DNA from: Suilimivivens aceti
GTDB taxonomy: Bacteria; Bacillota; Clostridia; Lachnospirales; Lachnospiraceae
Length of the DNA: 64,000 bases
Direction: 5' to 3'
NCBI RefSeq assembly: GCF_025567405.1
Contig: NZ_JAOQKJ010000007.1
Coordinates: 124,001-188,000 of the forward strand
Below, in pieces: positions 51,403 to 60,075 of the stretch. Each line of letters begins with the position of its first letter. Within the stretch, counting starts at the first letter, position 1. Under the pieces are notes generated by a model, which saw only the letters and a list, made by a program, of their open reading frames with translations, did no database searches and had not been told where the DNA came from. The position numbers and the translations under genes are program-made.

Positions 51403-52398
51403 ATGGCAAACGTAGATTTAAAGGGAAGAAATTTTTTGAAGCTGCTTGATTTTACACAGGAAGAGATCCTGTATCTCATCGATCTGGCAGCAGATCTGAA
51501 GAAGAAAAAGAAGGATGGTGTGCTGACACAGGATATGCACCGTGGCAAGAACGTAGCACTGATCTTTGAGAAGACCAGTACCAGAACCAGATGCTCCTTT
51601 GAAGTGGCAGCCCATGATCTTGGAATGGGGACCACATATCTGGATCCGTCAGGCTCCCAGATCGGGAAAAAGGAGAGCATTGCAGATACAGCAAGAGTCC
51701 TTGGCAGAATGTATGATGGTATCGAGTACCGTGGCTACGGACAGGATATTGTAGAGGAGCTGGCAAAGTATGCAGGGGTTCCTGTATGGAACGGTCTGAC
51801 CAATGAATTTCATCCGACCCAGATGCTTGCAGATGTGCTGACCATCTGTGAGAAGCTTGGCAGGATCAAAGGCGTGAAGCTGACCTATATGGGAGATGCC
51901 CGTTACAATATGGGAAATTCCCTGATGGTTGTCTGCGCAAAGCTTGGCATGCATTTCACTGCATGTACCACGAAGAAATATTTTCCGGATGCAGAGCTTG
52001 TAAAGACCTGTGAAGCACTGGCAAAGGAGAGCAGCGGTTCCATTACCCTGACAGAGGATGTGGAAGCAGGCACAAAGGGCGCTGATGTTATTTATACGGA
52101 TGTATGGGTATCCATGGGTGAGCCTGATGCTGTCTGGACAGAGAGGATCAGGGAGCTTACTCCTTATCAGGTTAATAAAGGGGTGATGGAGAATGCAGGA
52201 AGCCAGGCAATCTTCATGCACTGTCTCCCGGCATTCCATGATCTGAAGACGAAGATCGGTAAGGAAATGGGAGAGAAGTTCGGCATTACCGAAATGGAAG
52301 TAACAGACGAAGTATTTGAGTCAGGACAGTCAGTGGTATTTGATGAGGCGGAGAACCGCATGCATACGATCAAGGCTGTTATGGCAGCAACACTGTAA
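51403..52398 (+). CDS. argF: ornithine carbamoyltransferase
   Basis: This 331-residue protein makes citrulline from ornithine and carbamoyl phosphate. EKTSTRTRCSFEVAA is the carbamoyl-phosphate loop, NEFHPTQMLADVLT and MGDARYNMGNSL follow, and FMHCLPAFHD supplies the catalytic Cys. It could serve arginine synthesis or the catabolic direction (arcB); no neighbouring arginine gene decides this. The ATG at 51403 has GAGGA upstream; the 17 extra residues overlapping the SPFH gene were left out. Confidence 0.93.
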   Translation: MANVDLKGRNFLKLLDFTQEEILYLIDLAADLKKKKKDGVLTQDMHRGKNVALIFEKTSTRTRCSFEVAAHDLGMGTTYLDPSGSQIGKKESIADTARVLGRMYDGIEYRGYGQDIVEELAKYAGVPVWNGLTNEFHPTQMLADVLTICEKLGRIKGVKLTYMGDARYNMGNSLMVVCAKLGMHFTACTTKKYFPDAELVKTCEALAKESSGSITLTEDVEAGTKGADVIYTDVWVSMGEPDAVWTERIRELTPYQVNKGVMENAGSQAIFMHCLPAFHDLKTKIGKEMGEKFGITEMEVTDEVFESGQSVVFDEAENRMHTIKAVMAATL

Positions 52399-52413
52399 GG
52401 ACAGGGAAAACAG

Positions 52414-53406
52414 ATGACATCCTCAAGAAAAACAGAGGTATTACAGCTTCTTCGCAACAGCGGGGATTATGTTTCCGGACAGCAGATCTGTGAGACACTT
52501 GGTATTTCCAGAACTGCAGTATGGAAGATCATGAACCAGCTTAAGGAAGAGGGATATGAAATAGAAGCAGGACAGAATAAGGGGTATCGCTTAAACGGTA
52601 CCCCTGATGTGTTGTCTCTTGCAGAATTACAAAGCAGGGTCAAAACCAGAATGGCGGGAAAGGAACTGCTTTATTTTGACGTTATTGATTCCACTAATCT
52701 GGAGGCGAAAAGGCGGGCTGAGGAGGGTGCACCTGAGGGACTTCTGATCGTGGCTGACAAGCAGGTGGCCGGCAGGGGAAGAAGAGGCAGAAGCTGGGAA
52801 TCTCCGGCAGGTGCCAATATTTTCATGACGCTGCTGCTCAGACCCTCCTATTCAGCTGACTGTGTATCTATGGTAACGCTTGTGATGGCACTGAGCGTTG
52901 CACAGGCGATCGAAGAGGTTTCAAAGCTGCCTGTCAGGATCAAGTGGCCCAATGATATTGTAGTGAATAAAAAGAAGGTCGTGGGGATTCTGACAGAGCT
53001 GACGATGGAAGCAGATTATGTCCAGTATATGGTCAGCGGTGTGGGAATCAATGTGAATCAGACCTCTTTCCCGGAGGAGATCAGTGCTACAGCAAGTTCC
53101 CTGTATCTGGAAAAGGGACAGAAGGTGAACCGGGCGCTTCTGGTGCAGAAGTCCATGGAGCATTTTGATGAAAATTATGAAATTTTCTGCAGGACAGATG
53201 ATATGACGGGACTGATAGGGGCCTACAATACCCTTCTTGTGAATAAGGAAGTGACAGTCAGGGTGCTGGATCCTAGAGGAGAGTATGAGGGCATTGCCCA
53301 TGGTATCAATGAAAAGGGAGAGCTGATCGTAGAGAAGGAAGATGGCAGCGTGGAAAATGTCTACGCAGGAGAAGTATCAGTCAGAGGGATTTATGGCTAT
53401 GTCTGA
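52414..53406 (+). CDS. birA: bifunctional biotin operon repressor / biotin-protein ligase
   Basis: This is a 330-residue protein. The N-terminal winged helix (about 1-60; ETLGISRTAVWKIMNQL) is followed by the ligase core with QVAGRGRRGRSWESPAGANIF and VRIKWPNDIVVNKKKVVGIL, and a C-terminal SH3-like domain. It makes biotinyl-AMP and biotinylates carboxylases, and represses biotin genes through the HTH. It overlaps the next gene. Confidence 0.94.
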   Translation: MTSSRKTEVLQLLRNSGDYVSGQQICETLGISRTAVWKIMNQLKEEGYEIEAGQNKGYRLNGTPDVLSLAELQSRVKTRMAGKELLYFDVIDSTNLEAKRRAEEGAPEGLLIVADKQVAGRGRRGRSWESPAGANIFMTLLLRPSYSADCVSMVTLVMALSVAQAIEEVSKLPVRIKWPNDIVVNKKKVVGILTELTMEADYVQYMVSGVGINVNQTSFPEEISATASSLYLEKGQKVNRALLVQKSMEHFDENYEIFCRTDDMTGLIGAYNTLLVNKEVTVRVLDPRGEYEGIAHGINEKGELIVEKEDGSVENVYAGEVSVRGIYGYV

Positions 53407-53752
53407 AGAAGGAAGAATGGTGCTCTGTGGCGCCAATGCATACGATAAGAAATATTATTTCAATGAAAAATTTAACGGGATTCCGGAATCCATCAAGAAT
53501 GAGCTGCACATTATCTGCGTACTGTTCACGGAAGAGGTGGGCGGCATTTTTACCATAGAATTTGAGGAGGATGGAAGCGTATCCATGCGGACAGAGTACA
53601 GCGATGAGGATTTTCTGTATGATGAGATCGCCAGCGGACTTCTGGTGGGTGAGATCCGGAGGAAGAGGACAGAGCTTTTTGAATCCTTAAGCCTGTATTA
53701 CCGGGTGTTTATCCTGCATGAGGATATGGGAGAGCTGTTTACGGAGGAATAA
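53393..53752 (+). CDS. conserved protein of unknown function (DUF6145-like), about 119 residues
   Basis: This acidic soluble protein has CGANAYDKKYYFNEKFN at the start, an FTEEVGGIFTIEFEEDGSV beta region and a helical C-terminus (LYYRVFILHEDMGELF). It may belong to DUF6145, a small family often found between birA and coaX in Lachnospiraceae; this is from memory of the context. Start candidates are ATG 53393 and 53399, both near GAGGG. It overlaps birA and lies four bases before coaX, so it is firmly within the operon. Confidence 0.75.
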   Translation: MAMSEEGRMVLCGANAYDKKYYFNEKFNGIPESIKNELHIICVLFTEEVGGIFTIEFEEDGSVSMRTEYSDEDFLYDEIASGLLVGEIRRKRTELFESLSLYYRVFILHEDMGELFTEE

Positions 53753-53755
53753 AAA

Positions 53756-54535
53756 ATGCTGTTAGTAGTTGATGTAGGGAATACTAATATCACCTTTGGT
53801 GTGTATGATAAGAAAGAGCTTGTGACAACATTCAGGATGATGAGCAAACAGCCAAGAACCTCAGATGAGTATGGCATCAGCCTTCGGGAGCTGCTCCGTC
53901 TGAATCATATTGAAAAGAAGGATATCGAAGGAACGATCATTGCCAGCGTGGTGCCGGGCGTGATGCATTCCCTGACAGGTGCACTTGTCAGATATATCGG
54001 GACAACACCTGTCATTGTGGGACCTGGTGTGAAGACAGGAATCAGGATCACCTCTGATAATCCAAGAGAGATCGGACCTGACCGTATCGTGGATGTGGTA
54101 GCAGCCTATGAGCTGTATGGGGGACCGGTGCTGGTTCTTGATTTTGGTACGGCAACCACATACGATCTTGTAACAGAGGATGGATGCTTCGGGGTTGGTA
54201 TTACAGCACCCGGCATCAGGATCTCAGCCAAGGCACTGTGGGAGGATACTGCTAAGCTTCCGGAGATCGAGATCAAAAAGCCGGATTCCATTCTGGCAAA
54301 GGAAACGATCACCAGTATGCAGGCTGGTCTTGTTTATGGACAGATCGGCCAGACAGAATATATCATCAGACAGGTGATGAAGGAAACAGGCTATGAAAAT
54401 CTGAAGGTTGTGGCAACCGGTGGCCTTGGAAGGATCATTGCGGATGCAACTGACATGATCCAGATCTATGACAGAAATCTGACACTGGAAGGACTTCGTA
54501 TCATTTACGAAAAAAATACAGGAAGGAAATCATAA
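53756..54535 (+). CDS. coaX: type III pantothenate kinase
   Basis: This 259-residue ASKHA-fold protein has LLVVDVGNTNITFGVYD at the phosphate-1 site, NPREIGPDRIVDVVAAYELY, and LDFGTATTYDLVTEDG at phosphate-2. It phosphorylates pantothenate in coenzyme A synthesis and is not inhibited by CoA in known members. GAGGAATAA lies before the ATG; the dus gene follows after one base. Confidence 0.95.
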   Translation: MLLVVDVGNTNITFGVYDKKELVTTFRMMSKQPRTSDEYGISLRELLRLNHIEKKDIEGTIIASVVPGVMHSLTGALVRYIGTTPVIVGPGVKTGIRITSDNPREIGPDRIVDVVAAYELYGGPVLVLDFGTATTYDLVTEDGCFGVGITAPGIRISAKALWEDTAKLPEIEIKKPDSILAKETITSMQAGLVYGQIGQTEYIIRQVMKETGYENLKVVATGGLGRIIADATDMIQIYDRNLTLEGLRIIYEKNTGRKS

Positions 54536-54536
54536 G

Positions 54537-55517
54537 ATGGAACTCAGCGGGCTGAAGATCGGACAGGTAACTCTCGAAAATCCTTTGATACTCGCTCCGA
54601 TGGCAGGTGTGACAGACCTGCCTTTTCGTTTACTGTGCCGGGAAAAGGGAGCAGGACTTGTCTGCATGGAAATGGTCAGTGCCAAGGCCATTTATTATCA
54701 TAATAAAAATACAGAGGATCTTCTGAAGATCCACGAAAAGGAAAGACCGGCATCCCTACAGCTTTTTGGATCTGATCCGAAGATCATCAGTGAGATGGCG
54801 AGGAGGATCGAAGACAGACCATTTGCCATTCTGGATTTCAACATGGGCTGTCCGGTTCCAAAGGTCGTGAACAACGGGGAAGGGTCAGCACTGATGAAAA
54901 ATCCGGTTCTGGCAGCAGAGATCCTTTCTTCCCTGGTAAAGGCAGTGCAGAAGCCGGTAACGGTGAAGATCAGAAAGGGCTTTGATGAAGCACATGTGAA
55001 TGCTGTGGAGATGGCGAGGATTGCAGAGGACTGCGGTGTGGCGGCAATTGCGGTTCATGGCAGGACAAGGGAGCAGTATTATTCCGGCAGTGCAGACTGG
55101 GATATCATCCGTCAGGTGAAGGAGGCAGTGTCTATCCCTGTGATCGGAAACGGGGATGTAGTGGATGGACCTTCCGCAAAAAGGCTTGTAGAAGAAACCG
55201 GATGTGACGGTATCATGATCGGCCGTGGTGCCAGAGGAAACCCGTGGATCTTTGGAGAGATCGAAGAATACCTGAAAACAGGAGAAATGCCTGACAGACC
55301 ATCTGGAAAAGAGGTCTGCGATATGATCCTGAGACATATGGAGCTGGCACTTTCTGTGAAGGGAGAGTATACGGCAGTCAGGGAGATGCGGAAGCATATC
55401 GCCTGGTATACGGCAGGCTACCCGGATTCTTCCATGCTGCGCAGAAGGGTTAATGAGATTGAGGACTATCAGGAGCTGCAGGAAGAGGTAATCCGGGTTT
55501 TTGACAGGGACAGATGA
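54537..55517 (+). CDS. dusB: tRNA-dihydrouridine synthase (DusB-like)
   Basis: This is a 326-residue FMN enzyme. LAPMAGVTDLPFRLLCRE opens the TIM barrel, NMGCPVPKVVNNGEGSALM holds the catalytic Cys, and AVHGRTREQYYSGSADW and GDGIMIGRGARGNPWIF-type blocks bind FMN. It reduces uridine in tRNA. AGGAAA lies before the ATG. The symbol follows the usual clostridial annotation; the exact target position is not readable. Confidence 0.92.
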   Translation: MELSGLKIGQVTLENPLILAPMAGVTDLPFRLLCREKGAGLVCMEMVSAKAIYYHNKNTEDLLKIHEKERPASLQLFGSDPKIISEMARRIEDRPFAILDFNMGCPVPKVVNNGEGSALMKNPVLAAEILSSLVKAVQKPVTVKIRKGFDEAHVNAVEMARIAEDCGVAAIAVHGRTREQYYSGSADWDIIRQVKEAVSIPVIGNGDVVDGPSAKRLVEETGCDGIMIGRGARGNPWIFGEIEEYLKTGEMPDRPSGKEVCDMILRHMELALSVKGEYTAVREMRKHIAWYTAGYPDSSMLRRRVNEIEDYQELQEEVIRVFDRDR

Positions 55518-56256
55518 AAAGATTCCTGCCAGGGAAATGCATAAAGAACCAGACAGGCACATATGCTTTCTTATGGAAAAGGAAAGCAGAACAGTTTATT
55601 ATGTAACAACAGGCAAAGAAACGATTTCAGAGCGGAAAAGCCTTCCTGTTTATCACTGTGACAGGACACTGCCTTATCCGGGTGGTGAGATCCATATTTT
55701 TTTCAGCACTCTTCCAGACGGTCTGGAAGAAGAATTCAAAAAGAAAAGGAAAAGAAAGAAACGGGAGCAACAGCTGCTGGAAGCGATGGAACGGGCCTTG
55801 GAGCTGACGGATGAAAGTGTGGAAATCCTTTTTTCGGACAATCTGTGCAGGATTTTTAACAGAGAGCAGAGTGTGTCTGACGAACTGTATGCCGCGTGGC
55901 TTTTTCAGAAGCTGAAGGGAAGGACAGCTCCCTATTTCAGTCTGGAGCTGCCGGGGGAATACGGGTTTCTGATGAGAGAAAAGGTACTCTTTCTGCTGCA
56001 GCCCTATCTGAAACGCATTAACCGGATCACCTTTATTAAGCGCCGGTCCGTGGCAGAAGAAGCAATCATTCCGGGGATGGGAACTGGGATGGTGGATGAA
56101 CTGGCAGATTACTTTTATGGGGAGTATGGGATCCTCTCAGGACAGGCGGAGGAACCGGAGGCGGGGAGCTTTTATCTGAAGCTTTCAAATGATGCGCAAA
56201 TGCTGAATTTTCTTGACACTACGGTGAAAAGTGGTTATAATACGAAAGTTGATTAA
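55501..56256 (+). CDS. protein of unknown function, about 251 residues
   Basis: I do not recognise this soluble protein. It has a basic stretch (KKRKRKKREQQLL, about residue 80), hydrophobic core strands and acidic C-terminal third. The part around LKRINRITFIKRRSVAEEAI and LADYFYGEYGIL could be a small alpha/beta fold. The start is uncertain: TTG at 55501 overlaps dusB, and ATG at 55537 or 55573 are alternatives without clear ribosome sites. The greA promoter lies inside its last codons. It is co-directional with the coaX-dusB group. Confidence 0.65.
   Translation: MTGTDEKIPAREMHKEPDRHICFLMEKESRTVYYVTTGKETISERKSLPVYHCDRTLPYPGGEIHIFFSTLPDGLEEEFKKKRKRKKREQQLLEAMERALELTDESVEILFSDNLCRIFNREQSVSDELYAAWLFQKLKGRTAPYFSLELPGEYGFLMREKVLFLLQPYLKRINRITFIKRRSVAEEAIIPGMGTGMVDELADYFYGEYGILSGQAEEPEAGSFYLKLSNDAQMLNFLDTTVKSGYNTKVD
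56213..56241 (+). promoter_or_regulatory. perfect sigma-A promoter for greA-lysS
   Basis: -35 TTGACA (56213-56218), 17-bp spacer, -10 TATAAT (56236-56241): both hexamers fully match consensus. It is embedded in the last 15 codons of the upstream gene. A short hairpin with T-rich tail (56255-56269) lies in the leader. Confidence 0.92.
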
Positions 56257-56342
56257 GACGTTTTGTCTTTATTTTTATAACAAAGTATGCAGGATGAGCT
56301 GCCGGGGGCAGGCTTTCTGTATGGATGGAAGGGCGAATAGGA

Positions 56343-56825
56343 ATGGAAGAGAAGAAGAACATACTTACTTATGAAGGACTTCGCAAATATGAAGACGAGC
56401 TCCATGATCTGAAGGTCATTAAGAGAAAAGAAGTAGCGCAGAAGATCAAGGAAGCAAGAGAGCAGGGTGACCTTTCTGAAAATGCTGAATATGATGCTGC
56501 AAAGGATGAGCAGAGAGATATTGAAGCAAGAATCGAAGAACTGGAAAAAATCTTAAAGAACGCAGAAGTCGTTGTTGAAGATGAGGTTGACCTCGACAAG
56601 ATCAGCATCGGCTGCCGTGTTAAGATTCTGGATATGGAATATAATGAGGAGCTGGATTACAAGATCGTTGGTTCCACAGAGGCAAACAGCTTAAAGGGTA
56701 AGATCTCCAATGAGTCTCCTGTCGGCAAGGCACTGCTTGGCAGAAAGACCGGAGATATTGTAGAGGTAGAAACGCAGGCAGGTATCCTGAAGTACAAGGT
56801 ACTTGAGATCCAGCGTTCCAACTAA
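56343..56825 (+). CDS. greA: transcription elongation factor GreA
   Basis: This is a 160-residue protein. The N-terminal coiled coil (about 1-75; EAREQGDLSENAEYDAAKDEQ) carries the acidic tip that enters the RNA polymerase secondary channel. The C-terminal FKBP-like domain contains NSLKGKISNESPVGKALLG. It rescues backtracked polymerase. I took the ATG at 56343, with GGAAGG ten bases upstream, over 56325. Confidence 0.95.
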   Translation: MEEKKNILTYEGLRKYEDELHDLKVIKRKEVAQKIKEAREQGDLSENAEYDAAKDEQRDIEARIEELEKILKNAEVVVEDEVDLDKISIGCRVKILDMEYNEELDYKIVGSTEANSLKGKISNESPVGKALLGRKTGDIVEVETQAGILKYKVLEIQRSN

Positions 56826-56838
56826 GGAGGAAGTTATT

Positions 56839-58896
56839 GTGGCTACACAGCAGAATAATCAACCACAGCAGGAGCAGGACGTAAATCAGCTTCTGAAGGT
56901 TCGTAGAGAGAAGCTTGCAGCTTTGCAGGAGGCAGGCAAGGATCCGTTTAAGATCACCAAATTTGACCAGACGCATCATACTGATGAAGCGAAGGAATTA
57001 TATACAGCGCATGAGGAAAAGCTTCTGGCAGGCCATGTGACTCCCAGCGTAGAGGGCATGGATGAAGCACAGGCCAGGGAAGTCCTGAATGCAGATTATA
57101 ATGAGAGAAGAGCCATCATGGATGCAGAGCCCATCATGGTATCCATTGCGGGACGTATGATGTTCAAGCGTGTTATGGGTAAGGCCTCTTTCTGCAATAT
57201 CCAGGATCTGAAGGGAACAATCCAGGTTTATGTGGCAAAGGATGCCATCGGCGAAGAATCCTATGCAGATTTCAAGAAATCTGACATTGGTGATATTTAT
57301 GGTATTAAGGGATATGTTTTCCGTACGAAGACCGGCGAGATCTCCATTCATGCTGTGGAAATGACCATGCTCAGCAAGAGCCTGCAGATCCTGCCGGAGA
57401 AGTTCCACGGTCTGACTGATACCGACACCCGTTATCGTCAGAGATATGTGGATCTGATCATGAATGCCGACAGTAAGGAGGTATTCATCAAGCGCTCCAG
57501 GATCATCAAGGAGATCCGTAAATTTCTGGATGGCAGAAACTTCATGGAAGTGGAAACTCCGATGCTGGTATCCAATGCCGGTGGTGCGGCTGCAAGACCG
57601 TTTGATACCCATTACAATGCACTGGATGAGGATGTAAAACTTCGTATCTCACTGGAATTATATCTGAAGAGACTGATCGTTGGCGGTCTTGAGAGAGTAT
57701 ATGAAATCGGCCGTGTTTTCCGTAACGAGGGTGTTGATACCAGACACAATCCGGAATTTACATTAATGGAATTGTATCAGGCATATACAGATTACGAAGG
57801 AATGATGGAGCTTACCGAGTCCATGTTCCGTTATCTGGCTGAGGCAGTCCTTGGGACAACAAAGTTTGAATATAATGGTATTGAGCTGGATTTCGGCAAG
57901 CCGTTTGAACGTATCACCATGACAGACTGCATTAAGAAATATGCAGGTGTTGACTTTGATGCGGTAGCAACAGACGAAGAGGCCAAGGCACTTGCCAGAG
58001 AGCACCACATTGAATTTGAGGATCGTCATACCAAGGGCGATATCGTAAACCTGTTCTTCGAAGAATACTGTGAAAAGAATCTGATCCAGCCTACCTTTGT
58101 GACTGACCATCCGCTTGCTATTTCTCCTCTGACCAAGAAGAGACCGGATGACCCGAATAAGGTAGAACGTTTCGAGTTATTTATTAATACATGGGAAATG
58201 TGTAATGCGTATTCCGAGCTGAACGATCCTATCGACCAGAGAGAGCGTTTCGCTGCTCAGGATGCTGCATTTGAAGCCGGTGATGAGGAAGCAAACCATA
58301 CCGATGAGGACTTCCTGAATGCACTGAGCATCGGTATGCCTCCGACAGGTGGTATTGGCTATGGTATTGACCGGCTGGTAATGCTGCTTACAGACAGTCA
58401 GGCGATCCGCGATGTATTGTTGTTCCCGACAATGAAGAGCATCGGTGGCGTAAAGGCTGAAAATGGCGTAAGTTCTAAGCCTTCAGAAGAGGTAAAAGCT
58501 GAGCCGGAAAAGATTGATTTCTCTAATGTAAAGATTGAACCTTTATTTGAGGAAGAAGTAGACTTCGATACATTCAGCAAGTCAGATTTCAGAGCTGTTA
58601 AGGTAAAAGAGTGTGTAGCAGTTCCTAAGTCAAAGAAATTATTACAGTTTACTTTAGATGACGGAACAGGCACAGACCGCACTATTTTAAGCGGAATCCA
58701 CGCTTATTATGAGCCAGAAGAGCTTGTTGGAAAGACACTTATTGCCATCACAAATCTTCCACCTAGAAAGATGATGGGAATTGAATCTTGTGGTATGTTA
58801 CTTTCAGCAGTAAACAATCTTAAGGATTCAGAGGATGAAGAACTTCATCTTCTTATGGTCGATAACCACATTCCAGCAGGTGCAAAGCTGTACTAA
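56839..58896 (+). CDS. lysS: lysyl-tRNA synthetase with C-terminal tRNA-binding (EMAP/TRBD-type) domain
   Basis: This is a 685-residue protein. An N-terminal anticodon-binding OB fold (about 60-170) precedes a class II catalytic core with VSNAGGAAARPFDTHYNALD, FRNEGVDTRHNPEFT (motif 2) and GGIGYGIDRLVMLLTD (motif 3). Ordinary LysRS ends at about 500-540. Here residues 554-685 add a tRNA-binding domain (FRAVKVKECVAVPKSKKLL, SGIHAYYEPEELVGK, NLPPRKMMGIESCGMLL), better known at the C-terminus of MetRS. Codon choice in this tail is different (TTA and CTT leucines, TCA serines). The GTG start has AAGGAGG at eight bases. Confidence 0.93.
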   Translation: MATQQNNQPQQEQDVNQLLKVRREKLAALQEAGKDPFKITKFDQTHHTDEAKELYTAHEEKLLAGHVTPSVEGMDEAQAREVLNADYNERRAIMDAEPIMVSIAGRMMFKRVMGKASFCNIQDLKGTIQVYVAKDAIGEESYADFKKSDIGDIYGIKGYVFRTKTGEISIHAVEMTMLSKSLQILPEKFHGLTDTDTRYRQRYVDLIMNADSKEVFIKRSRIIKEIRKFLDGRNFMEVETPMLVSNAGGAAARPFDTHYNALDEDVKLRISLELYLKRLIVGGLERVYEIGRVFRNEGVDTRHNPEFTLMELYQAYTDYEGMMELTESMFRYLAEAVLGTTKFEYNGIELDFGKPFERITMTDCIKKYAGVDFDAVATDEEAKALAREHHIEFEDRHTKGDIVNLFFEEYCEKNLIQPTFVTDHPLAISPLTKKRPDDPNKVERFELFINTWEMCNAYSELNDPIDQRERFAAQDAAFEAGDEEANHTDEDFLNALSIGMPPTGGIGYGIDRLVMLLTDSQAIRDVLLFPTMKSIGGVKAENGVSSKPSEEVKAEPEKIDFSNVKIEPLFEEEVDFDTFSKSDFRAVKVKECVAVPKSKKLLQFTLDDGTGTDRTILSGIHAYYEPEELVGKTLIAITNLPPRKMMGIESCGMLLSAVNNLKDSEDEELHLLMVDNHIPAGAKLY

Positions 58897-59022
58897 AAAC
58901 GAGATGTACCTTATTGGTGGAAATTCGTAAAATTACAAAAATACGCCAATTTTACGCCAAACGATGCAGAGTTTGATGTAAGAAAACAATATAATGATGT
59001 GGAATCAGACGATATGACATAG
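58897..59022 (+). pseudogene. coding-like remnant in frame behind lysS
   Basis: The lysS reading frame stays open after its stop for about 38 codons, to a TAG at 59020-59022. The peptide is plausible (VPYWWKFVKLQKYANFTP and later FDVRKQYNDVESDDM) but has no start or ribosome site. It may be the 3' end of a gene truncated by the recombination that shaped this junction. I cannot name the family. Confidence 0.35.
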
Positions 59023-59061
59023 AAGCCCCATTGGATAGAGAAATCTGTCTGATGGGGTTTT
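59023..59061 (+). terminator. terminator of the greA-lysS unit
   Basis: Outer arms AAGCCCCAT / ATGGGGTTTT enclose an inner GATAGA/TCTGTC helix with a GAAA tetraloop and a 2x2 internal loop; T residues follow. Confidence 0.8.
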
Positions 59062-59111
59062 ATTGTATATATGAGTTGTATTTCAAAGTGTTATGTGTGG
59101 AGGTGTCTGAT

Positions 59112-59807
59112 ATGGGAAGAGGCAAGCAACGACGAAAATATAAGCAAAAGCAAAAAAGAATAGAAAAGGCAAAAAGGGGAAAGTTAGTTAGATTTGATTT
59201 ACAAAATTCAAGTAAGAAATATTCAGGATTTAGTAATAAGTATTGCTATCAAACAAACATACACAAACTGATATATAAAGATGCAAAATTTCATAATATC
59301 AAGTTTCAGTCATCAAATATTACGAATTGTAATTATAAAAATGCTTTATTTAAGGGAATTGACTTTTGTAATTGTAATTTAAAAAATTCAACTTTTATAG
59401 GTGCGAGTTTTGAGAATGTTATTTTTATGAATTGTAATTTGAAAGGTGCAGATTTTACAGGTGCAAAATTTCATAATGTTTATTTCATTATGACTAATAC
59501 TGAGGTTGCTAAGGGAGTTGATAAAGAAAAAGTTCGTATTTTAAATACATATCCTAAAAATGTACAGTTTGATAGTAATTGCGAAGTTGCTCTGTTTAGA
59601 TTGGGGCAGATTAATAAAATATACAAATATCATGTCCTTCATGTTAGTCCAACGAAAATAAATATGTGGATGATGTTGATTTTATTGGAAAAATATGGAG
59701 AAGGTACAGGAAGGGCACTGAATGCTTTGGTAGGAAGAAAAGATAAAAGATTTTTTTATACAGTAGCATCATATATGAATTTTATTGAATCATATTTGAA
59801 ATTGTAG
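59112..59807 (+). CDS. pentapeptide-repeat protein
   Basis: This is a 231-residue protein. A strongly basic N-terminus (GRGKQRRKYKQKQKRIEKAK) is followed by pentapeptide repeats (about 55-135; units such as NALFKG, NCNLKN, GASFEN, NCNLKGADFTGAKF) forming a right-handed beta helix. A non-repetitive helical C-terminus completes it. Pentapeptide proteins range from gyrase protectors to effectors; no function can be assigned. GGAGG lies eight bases before ATG 59112. The gene is very AT-rich (frequent AAT, ATA, TTT), unlike lysS, so it was probably acquired. Confidence 0.82.
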   Translation: MGRGKQRRKYKQKQKRIEKAKRGKLVRFDLQNSSKKYSGFSNKYCYQTNIHKLIYKDAKFHNIKFQSSNITNCNYKNALFKGIDFCNCNLKNSTFIGASFENVIFMNCNLKGADFTGAKFHNVYFIMTNTEVAKGVDKEKVRILNTYPKNVQFDSNCEVALFRLGQINKIYKYHVLHVSPTKINMWMMLILLEKYGEGTGRALNALVGRKDKRFFYTVASYMNFIESYLKL

Positions 59808-59906
59808 TATTATAATTATGTCCTGCCCTGGAACGGGGAAACTCGTGAAATGCCAATCGCAGAATGGGGACAATTAACGTTGGCTAGTATTCGAGGAGGG
59901 ATGTCT

Positions 59907-60005
59907 ATGATGAATAAGTACATTACAGTAATTGCATTTTGTGGTTTCTTGTTGGAACAGTTTCTTTGTAGCTCAATCCCATCCCGATTACTCGGGGTTA
60001 TATAA
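59907..60005 (+). CDS. hydrophobic mini-ORF, 32 residues
   Basis: GGAGG (59895-59899) precedes the ATG at 59907. The peptide has one hydrophobic stretch (YITVIAFCGFLLEQFL) and ends in SSIPSRLLGVI. The same frame is open upstream to the pentapeptide gene stop and reads as PWNGETREMPIAEWGQL, so it may instead be the 3' end of a decayed longer gene. A clear terminator follows 22 bases later, which argues that something is or was transcribed here. Confidence 0.4.
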   Translation: MMNKYITVIAFCGFLLEQFLCSSIPSRLLGVI

Positions 60006-60026
60006 AATAATATTATTGATTTAATG

Positions 60027-60053
60027 GAAGGTTGAAATACACCTTCTTTTTTT
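60027..60053 (+). terminator. terminator behind the mini-ORF
   Basis: A 6-bp stem GAAGGT/ACCTTC (60027-60032 and 60041-60046) with an 8-base loop and seven T residues. Confidence 0.8.
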
Positions 60054-60075
60054 ATATCCATTTTTAAGGAGATGG

